DNA of 57,438 nt from Pigmentiphaga humi. Its GTDB lineage: Bacteria; Pseudomonadota; Gammaproteobacteria; Burkholderiales; Burkholderiaceae_B. The stretch lies in the NCBI RefSeq assembly GCF_900606115.1, contig NZ_UWPJ01000032.1, forward strand, positions 1 through 57,438. The letters are read 5' to 3'. Below, in pieces: positions 7,470 to 16,129 of this stretch. Below the pieces are notes generated by a model that made no database searches, was not told the origin of the DNA, and worked only from the letters and a program-made list of their open reading frames with translations. The translations under genes were made by a program, and so were the position numbers. Numbering within the stretch: the first letter of the stretch is position 1; every line of letters starts with the position of its first letter.

Positions 7470-8630
7470 ATGGCCATCGAAAATTCCCGGCGGCTCTGGC
7501 TCAAGCAGGCCGCCTTCGCCGCCGCGGCCTCCGTCTTCGCGCCGCGCATGCTGTTCGCGCGGGCCCCCACCGACCGGCGCTTCGTCTTCATCATCCAGCG
7601 CGGCGCGGCCGACGGCTTGAACACCGTGATCCCGTACGCCGATCCCGCCTATGCCTCGCTGCGGCGCGAACTGGCCATCGCCGCGGACACCGCCATGCGG
7701 CTGGACGGCACCTTCGCGCTGCATCCCTCGCTGGCCGCCACCGGCGAACTCTATCGTTCCGGCCAGGCGCTGTTCGTCCATGCCGTGGCTTCGCCTTATC
7801 GCGAACGATCCCACTTCGATGGCCAGAACGTACTGGAGACCGGCGGCTCCCGTCCCTACCAGCGCAAGGACGGATGGCTGAACCGGCTGCTGGACATGCT
7901 GCCCGGCCAGAAAGACGCGGAAGCCATCGCGCTCGCGCCGACCGTGCCGCTGGCGTTGCGCGGCAAGGGCCAGGTCGCCTCGTATGCCCCTTCTTCCCTG
8001 CCCCAGCCCTCCAACGACCTGCTGCTGCGCGTCCGGCAGTTGTACGAACCCGATACCCAGTTGCACGCGCTATGGGAGGCCGCCATGGACACGCGCGGCA
8101 AGGCCGGCAACGCGCGGGGCCGGCAGAATCCCGCCGAACTGGGCAAGCTGGCCGCCGGCTTTCTGAAGCGCCCCGACGGCCCGCGCATCGCCATGATAGA
8201 AACCGGCGGCTGGGACACGCATGCGGGCCAGAACGCCCGGCTCGCGGCGCAGTTGAAGAATCTGGACGCGCTGTTGGCCGCTCTGAAAGAGCATCTGGGC
8301 ACGGCATGGGACCAGACCATCGTCCTGATCGCCACCGAGTTCGGCCGCACCGCCGCCGCGAACGGCACCGGCGGCACCGACCACGGCACGGGATCCGCAG
8401 CCATGCTGGTCGGCGGCGCGGTGCAAGGCGGCCGCGTCATCGCCGACTGGCCGGGGCTGGGCCAGGCCAACCTCCTCGAAGCGCGCGATCTGCGCCCCAC
8501 GCTTGGCCTGCACACGTTGATCGCCGCCACCGCGGCCGAATGCTTCGCGCTGGATCCGCGGCGGACGTTGCAGACGCTGTATCCTGGCCAGTCGGCGGCA
8601 GGGAAGCTGCCGGGGCTGTTGAAGAGCTAG
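7470..8630 (+). CDS. DUF1501 family protein with Tat-like signal
   Basis: A 386-aa protein whose N-terminus (NSRRLWLKQAAFAAAASVFAPRM) is a twin-arginine-type signal, suggesting folded export. The body has the DUF1501/alkaline-phosphatase-fold pattern: FIIQRGAADGLNTVIPYADP, a GGWDTHAGQ segment and a late EFGRTAAANGTGGTDHGTG metal-site-like block. It is translationally close to the DUF1800 gene (four bases apart). In other bacteria this pair is linked to secreted or surface-associated roles, but I assign no reaction. The gene converges on the Bug gene at 8677. Confidence 0.88.
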   Translation: MAIENSRRLWLKQAAFAAAASVFAPRMLFARAPTDRRFVFIIQRGAADGLNTVIPYADPAYASLRRELAIAADTAMRLDGTFALHPSLAATGELYRSGQALFVHAVASPYRERSHFDGQNVLETGGSRPYQRKDGWLNRLLDMLPGQKDAEAIALAPTVPLALRGKGQVASYAPSSLPQPSNDLLLRVRQLYEPDTQLHALWEAAMDTRGKAGNARGRQNPAELGKLAAGFLKRPDGPRIAMIETGGWDTHAGQNARLAAQLKNLDALLAALKEHLGTAWDQTIVLIATEFGRTAAANGTGGTDHGTGSAAMLVGGAVQGGRVIADWPGLGQANLLEARDLRPTLGLHTLIAATAAECFALDPRRTLQTLYPGQSAAGKLPGLLKS

Positions 8631-8676
8631 CCTGGCGTGCCAAGACTCCTGCTTCCGCGCGCCGCGCCGCGCGGCT

Positions 8677-9645
8677 TCAATCCAGCTTGATGCCCGACTC
8701 CCTGATCACCTTGCCCTTGTGCATGTAGTCGTCTCGAACGAATGCCGCGAATTCGCCAGGCGTGCTGCCCACCCGCTGATATCCTTTTCCAGTGATCTGC
8801 TGCGCCTCGAACTCGGGCTCGGCCAGGATCGCGGCGACATCGCGGCTGATCTTCTCCACGACAGGTTTCGGCGTCCCGGCGGGAGCGAAGATGCCGAACC
8901 ACGCGCGCGGTCCCAGATCGGGAAAGCCGGCTTCCGCCAGGGTCGGGATATCCGGATATTGCGGATTGCGCCTGGGCGCGGAAATGGCGAGCCCCTTCAT
9001 GCGCCCCACCGCGAAGTATTGTCCGGTCGTCGCTGCTCCCCCCAGGGTCGCCTGCACTTCGTTCGCCAATGTGGCCTGAATCGCCGGAGCGATCCCCTTG
9101 TACGGAATGTGCATAAGCTTGATCCCAGCTCTCAGCTTGAGCTCTTCGAACAACAGGTTGGGTTGGCTACCCGCACCGTACGAACCGTAGTTCATCGGTT
9201 CCGGCCGGCTCTTGGCCAGCTCGACGAACTCCCTCAAGGTATCGGCCTTGACCGAGGGATGCACGACGACCATCTGGTAGAGATCGATCAACTGCACTAC
9301 CGGGACGAGATCCTTCATCGCATCGAACGGCAGATTGGCGTAGAGGTGCGGGTTGCTCGTAATGCTGGAATCGCTCGTGAACAGGAGCGTCAGTCCGTCC
9401 GGCTGCGATTTGGCGACGGCATCCGTGCCGATGATGGTCGCGGCGCCGGCCCGGTTTTCGACGATGACGGGCTTGCCCCAGAGCGTCGCCAGCCGTTCGG
9501 CCAGAGGACGCGCCATCCCGTCCACCCCGCCGCCTGGCGGATAGGGGACGATGAAGCGCACCGGCCTGGCCGGGAAATCCTGCGCCGCGACGGTTTGAAC
9601 CGCCATCGCGGTCAGAAGGAACAGGAGCGAACGGATGAATTTCAT
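8677..9645 (-). CDS. Bug/TctC-family substrate-binding protein
   Basis: A 322-aa protein with signal peptide MKFIRSLLFLLTAMAVQTVAA, then FPARPVRFIVPYPPGGGVDGMARPLAERL and IPYKGIAPAIQATLANEV. ATG 9645 is preceded by GAGGA at a normal distance, while the in-frame TTG at 9660 overlaps that site. It is the last gene of an esterase-VOC-Bug operon, so its ligand may be the ester or acid that this operon processes. It is a divergent member compared with the other five copies in the window. Confidence 0.92.
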   Translation of the reverse strand: MKFIRSLLFLLTAMAVQTVAAQDFPARPVRFIVPYPPGGGVDGMARPLAERLATLWGKPVIVENRAGAATIIGTDAVAKSQPDGLTLLFTSDSSITSNPHLYANLPFDAMKDLVPVVQLIDLYQMVVVHPSVKADTLREFVELAKSRPEPMNYGSYGAGSQPNLLFEELKLRAGIKLMHIPYKGIAPAIQATLANEVQATLGGAATTGQYFAVGRMKGLAISAPRRNPQYPDIPTLAEAGFPDLGPRAWFGIFAPAGTPKPVVEKISRDVAAILAEPEFEAQQITGKGYQRVGSTPGEFAAFVRDDYMHKGKVIRESGIKLD

Positions 9646-9660
9646 GGACGACATCCTCAA

Positions 9661-10530
9661 TCAAGCTTCGAAAATCACGGCGACACCCGCCGCCTCTTCC
9701 GCCGGCACGATGAGCCGCCCGCCAGCCTCGAGAAAGGGCACCCCGGCGCTGCGCAGCAGATCGGCCTGGGTCCGCAGGTCAGGACAGCGAAAACCCACGG
9801 CTGCGATGCCGGGAACCGGCGGATGCAGCGTCCCCGGTAGGCGCTCCAGCGCCCTGTCGCGCCCCAGCAGCGTCAGCCTCGAACACAACGGGAACCGGTA
9901 CGTCACCTCACCTGCCTCAACTGTCGGCTCCAGCCCCGTGAAGTGTTCATAACGTTCACGGAAGCGAGCGACATCGTCCACGATCAGCACGGTGTCCGAC
10001 AATTCGGTGCAGCCGTTCGGATGCCGTGCATAGCGAGGCTGGTAAATGAACTCGGGCGTCAAATGTCGAGCGGCCTGGATATATCCTTCGGGCGAATCGT
10101 CGGGCGAGAACTGCACGCGTTCGAACCGCGCGGTTCTCACGCCCTCGGGCGTCTCCACGTCGCGCTGCAGCGGAATAACGCCGGAGGACCCCATGCCGCA
10201 TGCCTTCAGCCGGCGATCGACCGACGACAAGTCCTCGGAACCGAAGCAGATGATGTGGCCGCCCTGGTGATGCCGCAGGTATTGCTCCAGGCGCGGGCTG
10301 GGCGCCGCGGCATGTTCACTGCCCAGGATCTCGAGGTAGTTCTGCTCAAACATGACGCATCGGTTCCCGCTACCCAGGGGAGAGACGGCCGCGCCCGGTT
10401 TCCAGGCGCCCGCATGCGCGGAGAAAGGCGTCAGCACGAAACCCATGCGCTGATAGCGATCGGCCGCCGCCGCGAGATCCCGCGCCACGAGCCCGACATG
10501 ATTGACGCTATGTATATCCTGCTGTGTCAC
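9661..10530 (-). CDS. VOC/glyoxalase-like domain protein
   Basis: The 289-aa protein opens with SVNHVGLVARDLAAAADRYQRMGF, a typical vicinal-oxygen-chelate first strand and helix. The second half carries a matching module (ELSDTVLIVDDVARFRERYEHFTG), so it appears to be a two-module Glyoxalase_3-type protein. The start is GTG 10530 with GGAGA six bases upstream. It sits 13 bases after the esterase stop and its stop is 15 bases before the Bug start. VOC proteins include extradiol dioxygenases, isomerases and lyases; which applies here cannot be decided from sequence alone. Confidence 0.82.
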   Translation of the reverse strand: MTQQDIHSVNHVGLVARDLAAAADRYQRMGFVLTPFSAHAGAWKPGAAVSPLGSGNRCVMFEQNYLEILGSEHAAAPSPRLEQYLRHHQGGHIICFGSEDLSSVDRRLKACGMGSSGVIPLQRDVETPEGVRTARFERVQFSPDDSPEGYIQAARHLTPEFIYQPRYARHPNGCTELSDTVLIVDDVARFRERYEHFTGLEPTVEAGEVTYRFPLCSRLTLLGRDRALERLPGTLHPPVPGIAAVGFRCPDLRTQADLLRSAGVPFLEAGGRLIVPAEEAAGVAVIFEA

Positions 10531-10543
10531 GTGCGTTCTCCGG

Positions 10544-11812
10544 TCAGGAAAAAATGTGCGGCTGCGGCCCTGCGGTCCATCCCGGGCTTCCGCCCCGGAT
10601 GAAATCCACCCATGCCCGCTGAAGGTCCTGCGTCAGGCGGCGGGCGTCCTCGCGCATCGTCCCGGACATCATTGGCGCCTCGATGAACGCGTCCACCGTA
10701 TCGAAGACGAAAGGCAGCTCGATGCAGTGGCACGCGCCAAAGCGTGCCGAGGGCGCGAAATCGAAGCGGTACAGCCAAGCCGAACGACCCGACCGCACCG
10801 CGTCGCCGGCCCAGCGGCGGGACGGAGCTCCGAAGAGCGCGTCGCCTACGCGCTCCGCTTCGGGATCGACCCCGAAGGCCGGAAAGGCGGCCATCTCGTC
10901 CTTCGTGTAGCCGATCAGCACATCGACCTTGCCGCAGCCTCGCCACAGCGCTTCGTTGGCGTCGATCGGCAGCACCTCGCCATCGGCCGCCGGCCCGAAC
11001 GGATTCTGGTTCCCACCGGCGGCCTTCAACACATCCAATACCCGAGGCGCCTGCTGGGCACGCAGAAAGGCGTCGATCGGCGCGGCGCGCGCCTCGCCCA
11101 TGCTCCGCACGCCCGCGGCCTCCAGCATGGCGTCGGCCAACTGGCCAGCCTGCTCTGCTGACCGCAGCCCCCGCCCCAGCGGGGCGCTTTGCAAGATCGC
11201 GCGATCGAACCTGGGCGCGCGCATGAGCAGGCAGGCGATGGAAGCGGCGCCCGCGGACTGGCCCATGACGGTAATGCGTTCCGGGTCTCCGCCAAAAGAT
11301 TCGATGTGCTCGTGCACCCAGTCCAGGGCGGCCTCGTTGTCCAGCAATCCGAGGTTGGCGAACTCGCCCGGCACGCATAGCCAGCCCAGCGCGGCGAGTC
11401 GATAGTTCGGCGCGACGACCACCAGATCGCCCCGCGCCGCCAGTCGGGCGCCCGAATACCAATCGAGCGCGCCGCCGCCGCTTTGATGGGCGCCCCCGTG
11501 CAGCCAGACGACCACCGGCCGACGGCGAGAATCCGGACTGGGCGTCCAGACTGTCAGGTGAAGGCAATCCTCGGACTGCGAAGCCTCGAAATCTCCCATC
11601 GCGCCACGCAGGCGCGATGGGAGCTGCGGCGCGACGGGACCGGGTCGGGTCGCATCCAGGCGGCCTCGCCACGTCGACGGCACCGGCGGCGCGAACCGCA
11701 GGCTGCCGATCGGAGCCTGCGCATAAGGTATCGCCGAGAAACGGCAGACGTCGCGTTCGCGCTCTCCCGTGACGATGCCGTTCGATAGCGCCACATCGAT
11801 TCGCTCACTCAT
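10544..11812 (-). CDS. Type-B carboxylesterase
   Basis: A 422-aa alpha/beta hydrolase of the carboxylesterase/lipase type-B family. The oxyanion loop WLHGGAHQSGGG is at about residues 103-114 and the nucleophile elbow GQSAGAAS has Ser186. The acid is probably the Glu in GYTKDEM and the base the His in GACHCIELPFVF. There is no signal peptide, so it is likely cytoplasmic. ATG 11812 is favoured over upstream in-frame extensions. As first gene of an operon with VOC and Bug genes it probably hydrolyses an imported aromatic or acyl ester; the substrate is inferred only. Confidence 0.88.
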   Translation of the reverse strand: MSERIDVALSNGIVTGERERDVCRFSAIPYAQAPIGSLRFAPPVPSTWRGRLDATRPGPVAPQLPSRLRGAMGDFEASQSEDCLHLTVWTPSPDSRRRPVVVWLHGGAHQSGGGALDWYSGARLAARGDLVVVAPNYRLAALGWLCVPGEFANLGLLDNEAALDWVHEHIESFGGDPERITVMGQSAGAASIACLLMRAPRFDRAILQSAPLGRGLRSAEQAGQLADAMLEAAGVRSMGEARAAPIDAFLRAQQAPRVLDVLKAAGGNQNPFGPAADGEVLPIDANEALWRGCGKVDVLIGYTKDEMAAFPAFGVDPEAERVGDALFGAPSRRWAGDAVRSGRSAWLYRFDFAPSARFGACHCIELPFVFDTVDAFIEAPMMSGTMREDARRLTQDLQRAWVDFIRGGSPGWTAGPQPHIFS

Positions 11813-11896
11813 GCATGTCTCGTCTAAGCTCCGGAGAGAAGACGGCATGACGATGCCGCCGTGGCGTATTCTAGGTGCGCCCGGCGGCCAGCAGCC

Positions 11897-11932
11897 ATGA
11901 CGGTTGTGAACGGATCTGTTCGCAACCGTCAT
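11897..11932. promoter_or_regulatory. Long inverted repeat upstream of esterase operon
   Basis: ATGACGGTTG-t-GAAC, a six-base loop, then GTTC-g-CAACCGTCAT: an imperfect 14-bp dyad between the LysR stop (11951) and the esterase start (11812). On the minus strand no T-run follows, so it looks more like an operator or processing hairpin than a terminator. It lies 85-120 bases upstream of the esterase start. Confidence 0.5.
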
Positions 11933-11950
11933 ACCTTGCGGGGAAGACGA

Positions 11951-12877
11951 TCAGGCGGAAGAATGCTCCTCGACGACCGAGGCCAGCACAGCGGCGAACT
12001 CCCGGATGTGGCGGGTGCTCGATCGCTCGCGCCGCCATATCGCCGCCAGGGGCGGAAATTCGACCTCCAGCACGGTCGGAAGCACGTGCACCGCGCCCCG
12101 CGCTTGATGCACCATGGCCACGCTGCGAGGAAGCATGCAGAGATAGACACCGCTCGCCAGCATCTCCAGCGCGAACTCGAGGGACAGCGCCCCGACCACG
12201 TCGGGCACGGCGAACTCGCGCTGCCGCAGGAAACTCTCGAGCTCTGTTCGCACGCGCGTCTGAGGCGGCGCCGTCACCCACGGATAGGCCACGCAGTCCG
12301 CCAGCCCAATGCGTTCGCTAAGCGCCAGCGGGTGGCCTGGAGAACAAGCCAGGATCACCGCATCGTCCAGCAGCGTGACGGACCGGTAGATCTCCGAGTC
12401 CAGACTGGGAAGACTACGGCTGACGAGCACGTCCAGCCTACCGGAATCGAGATCCTCGATCATGCGCTCGTGCATGCCCACCTGCACCGTGAGTTCGACG
12501 CGCGGATACTGGACGCGGAAACGCTGCACCGATTCGGCCAGGGGCCACCCGCTGAACATCGAGAAGCAGCCTACGGCCAGGCTGCCGAGATCCCCGCGCG
12601 ACACCGCGATCATGTCCGTCTCGGCCTTGGCGAAGTCCCCGAGCAGGATGCGCGCGTGCCGGCACATCGTCTCGCCCAGGGCAGTGCACGTCATGCCCTT
12701 CCCCGTTCGCTCGAACAGCCGTCCGCCGACGATCTCCTCCAGTTCGGCGATGGCGCGGGAAAGCCCCGACTGAGTCATGTGCAGTTGCTGAGAGGCTTTC
12801 GATACGCTGCCGCAATCGACGATGGTCAGAATCGTCTCGAGATGACGGATCCGCAATTTCCCCTGAAACGGTCTCAT
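11951..12877 (-). CDS. LysR-family transcriptional regulator
   Basis: A 308-aa LysR protein. The winged helix is RIRHLETILTIVDCGSVSKASQQL followed by MTQSGLSRAIAELEEIVGGRLFER, about residues 10-57, and a full effector-binding domain follows. It lies between the MFS gene, whose stop is 53 bases upstream on the same strand, and the esterase operon. It could therefore control either or both. All these genes face the same way, so the usual divergent LysR arrangement is missing and the target is uncertain. Confidence 0.92.
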   Translation of the reverse strand: MRPFQGKLRIRHLETILTIVDCGSVSKASQQLHMTQSGLSRAIAELEEIVGGRLFERTGKGMTCTALGETMCRHARILLGDFAKAETDMIAVSRGDLGSLAVGCFSMFSGWPLAESVQRFRVQYPRVELTVQVGMHERMIEDLDSGRLDVLVSRSLPSLDSEIYRSVTLLDDAVILACSPGHPLALSERIGLADCVAYPWVTAPPQTRVRTELESFLRQREFAVPDVVGALSLEFALEMLASGVYLCMLPRSVAMVHQARGAVHVLPTVLEVEFPPLAAIWRRERSSTRHIREFAAVLASVVEEHSSA

Positions 12878-12930
12878 AATCGCACGCAGGCTGTCGACTG
12901 GCCGAATGTGCCGACACGCCGGCCGTCTTG

Positions 12931-14160
12931 TCAAGCCGCCGCGCCGGCGCCTTTGCGCCGATCGCGCGGCAAGCAGACCAGCACGAGCAGCGAACATGCG
13001 CCGGCGCAGATGAAGGCGTAGCCGTAGCCTCCGCCTGCCGAAACGAACAGCGCGAACATCGTGGGCGCCACCATGTTGGTCAGGTTGACCAGGATGCTGG
13101 ATCCCGCCGCGGTTTCGGAGATCGCCTGCGGGGCCGAGCGCCGCGCCACTTCCGCGATCTGCACCCCGTTCCAGCTCGCCACCGAACATCCCGCGACAAA
13201 CGCCAGCAGAGCGGTGCTCCATAGCGGCCACTGCGGCGTGGTGAGCCCCAGCAGCACCGTCGTCGCCGCCGAGAAAATGGCCGCGATCGACAATGTCGCG
13301 GTAGCCGATTTCATGCGGTCGGACAGCCAACCCAATGCAATGCGGCCGATCACGCCTCCCGCCTGCATCACGGCGAACACCATTCCGGCCCGGCTCAGGG
13401 AATAGCCCAGCCCGTCGATCAGGTAGATCACCGTAAAGGTGAACCAGCAGCTCTGCGATACGGCGAACAGGCCGCCCACGATGGAAATCTTCATCAGGCC
13501 GCGGTTGTACGCCAGCGATGTCAGCGGCACGACGAGCGTGCGCAGCGACCGCCATGTCGGCATGGGCAGGAAGCGACCCGTTCTTTCGGGGACCTCGTCC
13601 AGCCCGGCGCTCAGCCGCCAGGTCAACACGGTGGGCAGCAGCACGAGCAGCGCACAGACGAGAAGCGCCATGCGCCAGCCCGCCCAGTCGACCACCATGG
13701 GCACCAGCAGCCCCGCCATCACGCCGCCCAGCGGCACTCCGGCCTGCTTGATCGAAAACATCAGATTGCGCTTGCCCGGCGGGGAAAACCTTTGCAGAAC
13801 CTCGCTGCCGGCCGGGTTGGAAACGCCGTTGCTCAGGCCCATGGTGAAGCATGCCGCCAGGGCGACGGCGATGCTGGGATACAGCAGGAACGCCAGGCAG
13901 CAGGCTCCCAGGGACAAGGTGAACTGCAAGGTCCGCATCCCGCCTATCTGCTTGAGCAATGCGGAGCCCGCGATCAGCATTGCAAGCCCGCCCAGGGAGT
14001 TGCTCGCGGTCAGGTAGCCGATGGAACTGCCGCTCCAGCCGAAATCCGCGGACATTGCCGGTGCGATGATGGGAATGAACCGGGTCAGAAATGACGAAAT
14101 GGTCTGCAGAGTGCAAATTGCCACTATGGGCATGAGCCAAGCAGGCGCTGCGCTGGTCAT
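12931..14160 (-). CDS. MFS transporter
   Basis: A 409-aa major-facilitator protein starting MTSAAPAWLMPIVAICTLQT, with about 12 hydrophobic segments. The loop after helix 2 is short (NSLGGLAML), and a central cytoplasmic loop separates two six-helix halves (residues about 185-215). The helix 8/9 loop carries IGRIALGWLSDRMKSA, the MFS motif-A copy of the second half. ATG 14160 is the likely start; a longer frame to 14313 lacks transporter-like residues. Its substrate is probably an aromatic acid or related anion, inferred from context. Confidence 0.87.
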   Translation of the reverse strand: MTSAAPAWLMPIVAICTLQTISSFLTRFIPIIAPAMSADFGWSGSSIGYLTASNSLGGLAMLIAGSALLKQIGGMRTLQFTLSLGACCLAFLLYPSIAVALAACFTMGLSNGVSNPAGSEVLQRFSPPGKRNLMFSIKQAGVPLGGVMAGLLVPMVVDWAGWRMALLVCALLVLLPTVLTWRLSAGLDEVPERTGRFLPMPTWRSLRTLVVPLTSLAYNRGLMKISIVGGLFAVSQSCWFTFTVIYLIDGLGYSLSRAGMVFAVMQAGGVIGRIALGWLSDRMKSATATLSIAAIFSAATTVLLGLTTPQWPLWSTALLAFVAGCSVASWNGVQIAEVARRSAPQAISETAAGSSILVNLTNMVAPTMFALFVSAGGGYGYAFICAGACSLLVLVCLPRDRRKGAGAAA

Positions 14161-14352
14161 CGAGTCTCTTGCGTCGTTCTTGTCGGGAGGATGCGGGGCG
14201 GACCGAACGGCGCCGGCCGGGCTGCCACGCCCCTTGAATGATACCCCCCCCCGCACCGGATGAACGGCGTTGCGCTCGTCGAACGATGGAAGCCGGCGGT
14301 GATGGCGATTCATATTCCAAGACGGCGCGGTGCCGGCGCCGCATCGGCACTT

Positions 14353-15168
14353 TCAGTCGAGCCAGGCGGAACTGGCCTCCCCGATCGATGCGGCCAGCTC
14401 TTTCAAGGCCGGCAGGAAACGCTGGCGGATTTCCGCGGCGCCCAACGCGCCTATCGGGTAGATCAGATTGATCGCGCCCAGCAGCCTTTCGCCACTGGCA
14501 ACCGGCACTGCAATGGCGGCAATCGACGGCTGCATGGTCCAGTCGCCCGAATTCACGCCATAGCCTCGGCGGCGCGTTTCCCGGATGACGTTGCGAACGT
14601 AGTCTTTGGTCCTTGCCAACTCCCCGAGGGCGTCGCGGCGTCTGGACAACACTTGGACGATCGCCTGGATCTCGCTGTCGGAACACGCTGCCAGGTACGC
14701 TCGGCCGATTGCCGTGACCAGCATCGGAAGGCGCTCGCCCACCATCGCGCGATGCTGGGAAAGCAGACTCGAACTGTGCGTCGACTCGCGGACGACCATG
14801 AAGCCGGCTTCCGAGACAGCCAGGTCGCTCGGCCAGAGCAGCTTGCGTATGGACGCATGCATCAGTGGAGAAGCGACCTGCTTGATCCAGCCGCGCTGCT
14901 GGATGCCCTCGGTCAGCCGCAGCAGGTCATGGCCCAATGTGTACCTTCCCTCTTCATCCTCCTGCGTCACCAGTCCGTGGGCTCGCAAGGTTTCGAGAAG
15001 GCGCTTGACCGTGGTCCGGTGGATACCCGTCCTGCGCGCCAGCTCGCTGACGGTCGAGAAACCGCCAGGGCAGGCGTTCATCGCCTTCAGCACGTCGATG
15101 CCTCGGCTCAGCCCGCGAACTTCCTTGTAGGGGGATTCGCCCCGATGCTCGTTACGCTCGGTAGGCAT
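14353..15168 (-). CDS. IclR-family transcriptional regulator (MhpR-like context)
   Basis: A 271-aa IclR protein. Its helix-turn-helix is in VSELARRTGIHRTTVKRLLETLRAHGLV at about residues 40-67, followed by the GRYTLGHDLLRL wing and the effector domain. It is divergent from the operon starting at 15338, whose products include MhpB- and MhpC-like enzymes. The E. coli mhp operon is also governed by an IclR protein, MhpR. A strong palindrome at 15205-15221 lies about 40 bases upstream of its own start and is the natural operator candidate. The effector is probably a hydroxylated phenylpropionate-like acid. Confidence 0.9.
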   Translation of the reverse strand: MPTERNEHRGESPYKEVRGLSRGIDVLKAMNACPGGFSTVSELARRTGIHRTTVKRLLETLRAHGLVTQEDEEGRYTLGHDLLRLTEGIQQRGWIKQVASPLMHASIRKLLWPSDLAVSEAGFMVVRESTHSSSLLSQHRAMVGERLPMLVTAIGRAYLAACSDSEIQAIVQVLSRRRDALGELARTKDYVRNVIRETRRRGYGVNSGDWTMQPSIAAIAVPVASGERLLGAINLIYPIGALGAAEIRQRFLPALKELAASIGEASSAWLD

Positions 15169-15204
15169 TGTCGGTTGAGATCTTCAGGGATAACCCGCGG
15201 TTTT

Positions 15205-15221
15205 TGGTGCACCAGGTGCAC
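15205..15221. promoter_or_regulatory. Palindromic operator candidate, IclR/SDR divergent region
   Basis: GTGCAC-cag-GTGCAC is a direct repeat of a self-complementary hexamer. Its left half is embedded in the perfect palindrome TGGTGCACCA (15205-15214). It sits in the 169-base divergent region between the IclR gene and the ring-cleavage operon, 37-53 bases upstream of the regulator start. IclR dimers bind short palindromes in such positions. Confidence 0.6.
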
Positions 15222-15337
15222 AGTGTTTTGGGTCGCGGTGAAGCACCGGAGAATTGGGTCGTTCCTGAGTTTACTGCGGCCGGATCCGGACGAGCCGGAC
15301 CGGGACGGTCCGGAATTCAATGCATGAAAGGACAAGA

Positions 15338-16123
15338 ATGATCGACTTACGTCTTTATGGCCACAAGGTGCTCGTGACGGGAGGGAGCCAGGGAATAGGG
15401 CTCGGCATAGCTCGCGCCTTTGCACGGGAAGGCGCGCGCGTCTGCATCGTCTCGAGGAACGAGGAGGCCCTGGCTCGTGCAGCCTCGCTCATCCGCGAGG
15501 AATGCGGGGCACAGGTGCTGACCCATGTCGAGGACACAGGCTCGGCCTCGGCGGCCGAGCGCCTCGCCGCGCGATTTCCCGACATCGACATTCTGGTCAA
15601 CAACGCCGGCAACATCCCGGGCGGCTCGTTGGAAGAAGTCAGCGACCACGCCTGGCGCGCCGCCTGGGACGTGAAGGTCTACGGTTATATCAATCTGTCG
15701 CGCGCCTATCTGCCGCTGATGAAAGCGGCGAACGGCGGCGTCATCGTTAACGTGATCGGGGCTGCCGGCGAGTCTCTCGACGCGAACTACATCGCCGGCA
15801 GCGTCGGTAACGCGGCGCTGATGGCATTCACGAAAACGCTCGGTTCGGTCAGTACGGACCATGGCGTTCGTGTCGTCGGCGTGAATCCGGGCCCCGTGGC
15901 CACGGACCGGCTCGAGAGGATTGCGCGGGGCCGGGCGCAGCAGCGGCTCGGCTCGGAAGAACGCTGGAGGGAAGTCTTGTCAGCCTTTCCGCTCGGACGC
16001 GCCGCCGAAGTCGAGGAAATCGCCAATGCCGTCATGTGGCTCGCCTCTCCTGTGTCGGCGTACACCAGCGGCACCGTTCTCACGATCGACGCAGGGGCGT
16101 CGTACCGCAAATCCATTGCCTGA
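15338..16123 (+). CDS. SDR-fold protein lacking the catalytic Lys
   Basis: A 261-aa SDR with a normal cofactor motif TGGSQGIGLGIA (about residues 14-25) and NNAG (88-91). The active site is altered: VNVIGAAGE replaces the usual Ser-containing strand end, and Tyr151 is followed by IAGS instead of xxxLys (YIAGSVGNAAL). Either this is a known divergent SDR branch with another mechanism or a binding protein. ATG 15338 is preceded by AAAGGA, and ATG 15320 is possible. It is the first gene of the operon divergent from the IclR regulator. Confidence 0.85.
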   Translation: MIDLRLYGHKVLVTGGSQGIGLGIARAFAREGARVCIVSRNEEALARAASLIREECGAQVLTHVEDTGSASAAERLAARFPDIDILVNNAGNIPGGSLEEVSDHAWRAAWDVKVYGYINLSRAYLPLMKAANGGVIVNVIGAAGESLDANYIAGSVGNAALMAFTKTLGSVSTDHGVRVVGVNPGPVATDRLERIARGRAQQRLGSEERWREVLSAFPLGRAAEVEEIANAVMWLASPVSAYTSGTVLTIDAGASYRKSIA

Positions 16124-16129
16124 CCCACT

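Noticed and set aside
5693-7624. 643-codon minus-strand open frame
   Set aside because: Only the last 66 codons look like a real gene with a ribosome site; the rest is the antisense of the DUF1800 gene.
8655-8674. CCGCGCG / CGCGCGG hairpin between convergent genes
   Set aside because: The stem is short and purely GC-rich with no T-tract on either strand, so a terminator call is not supported.
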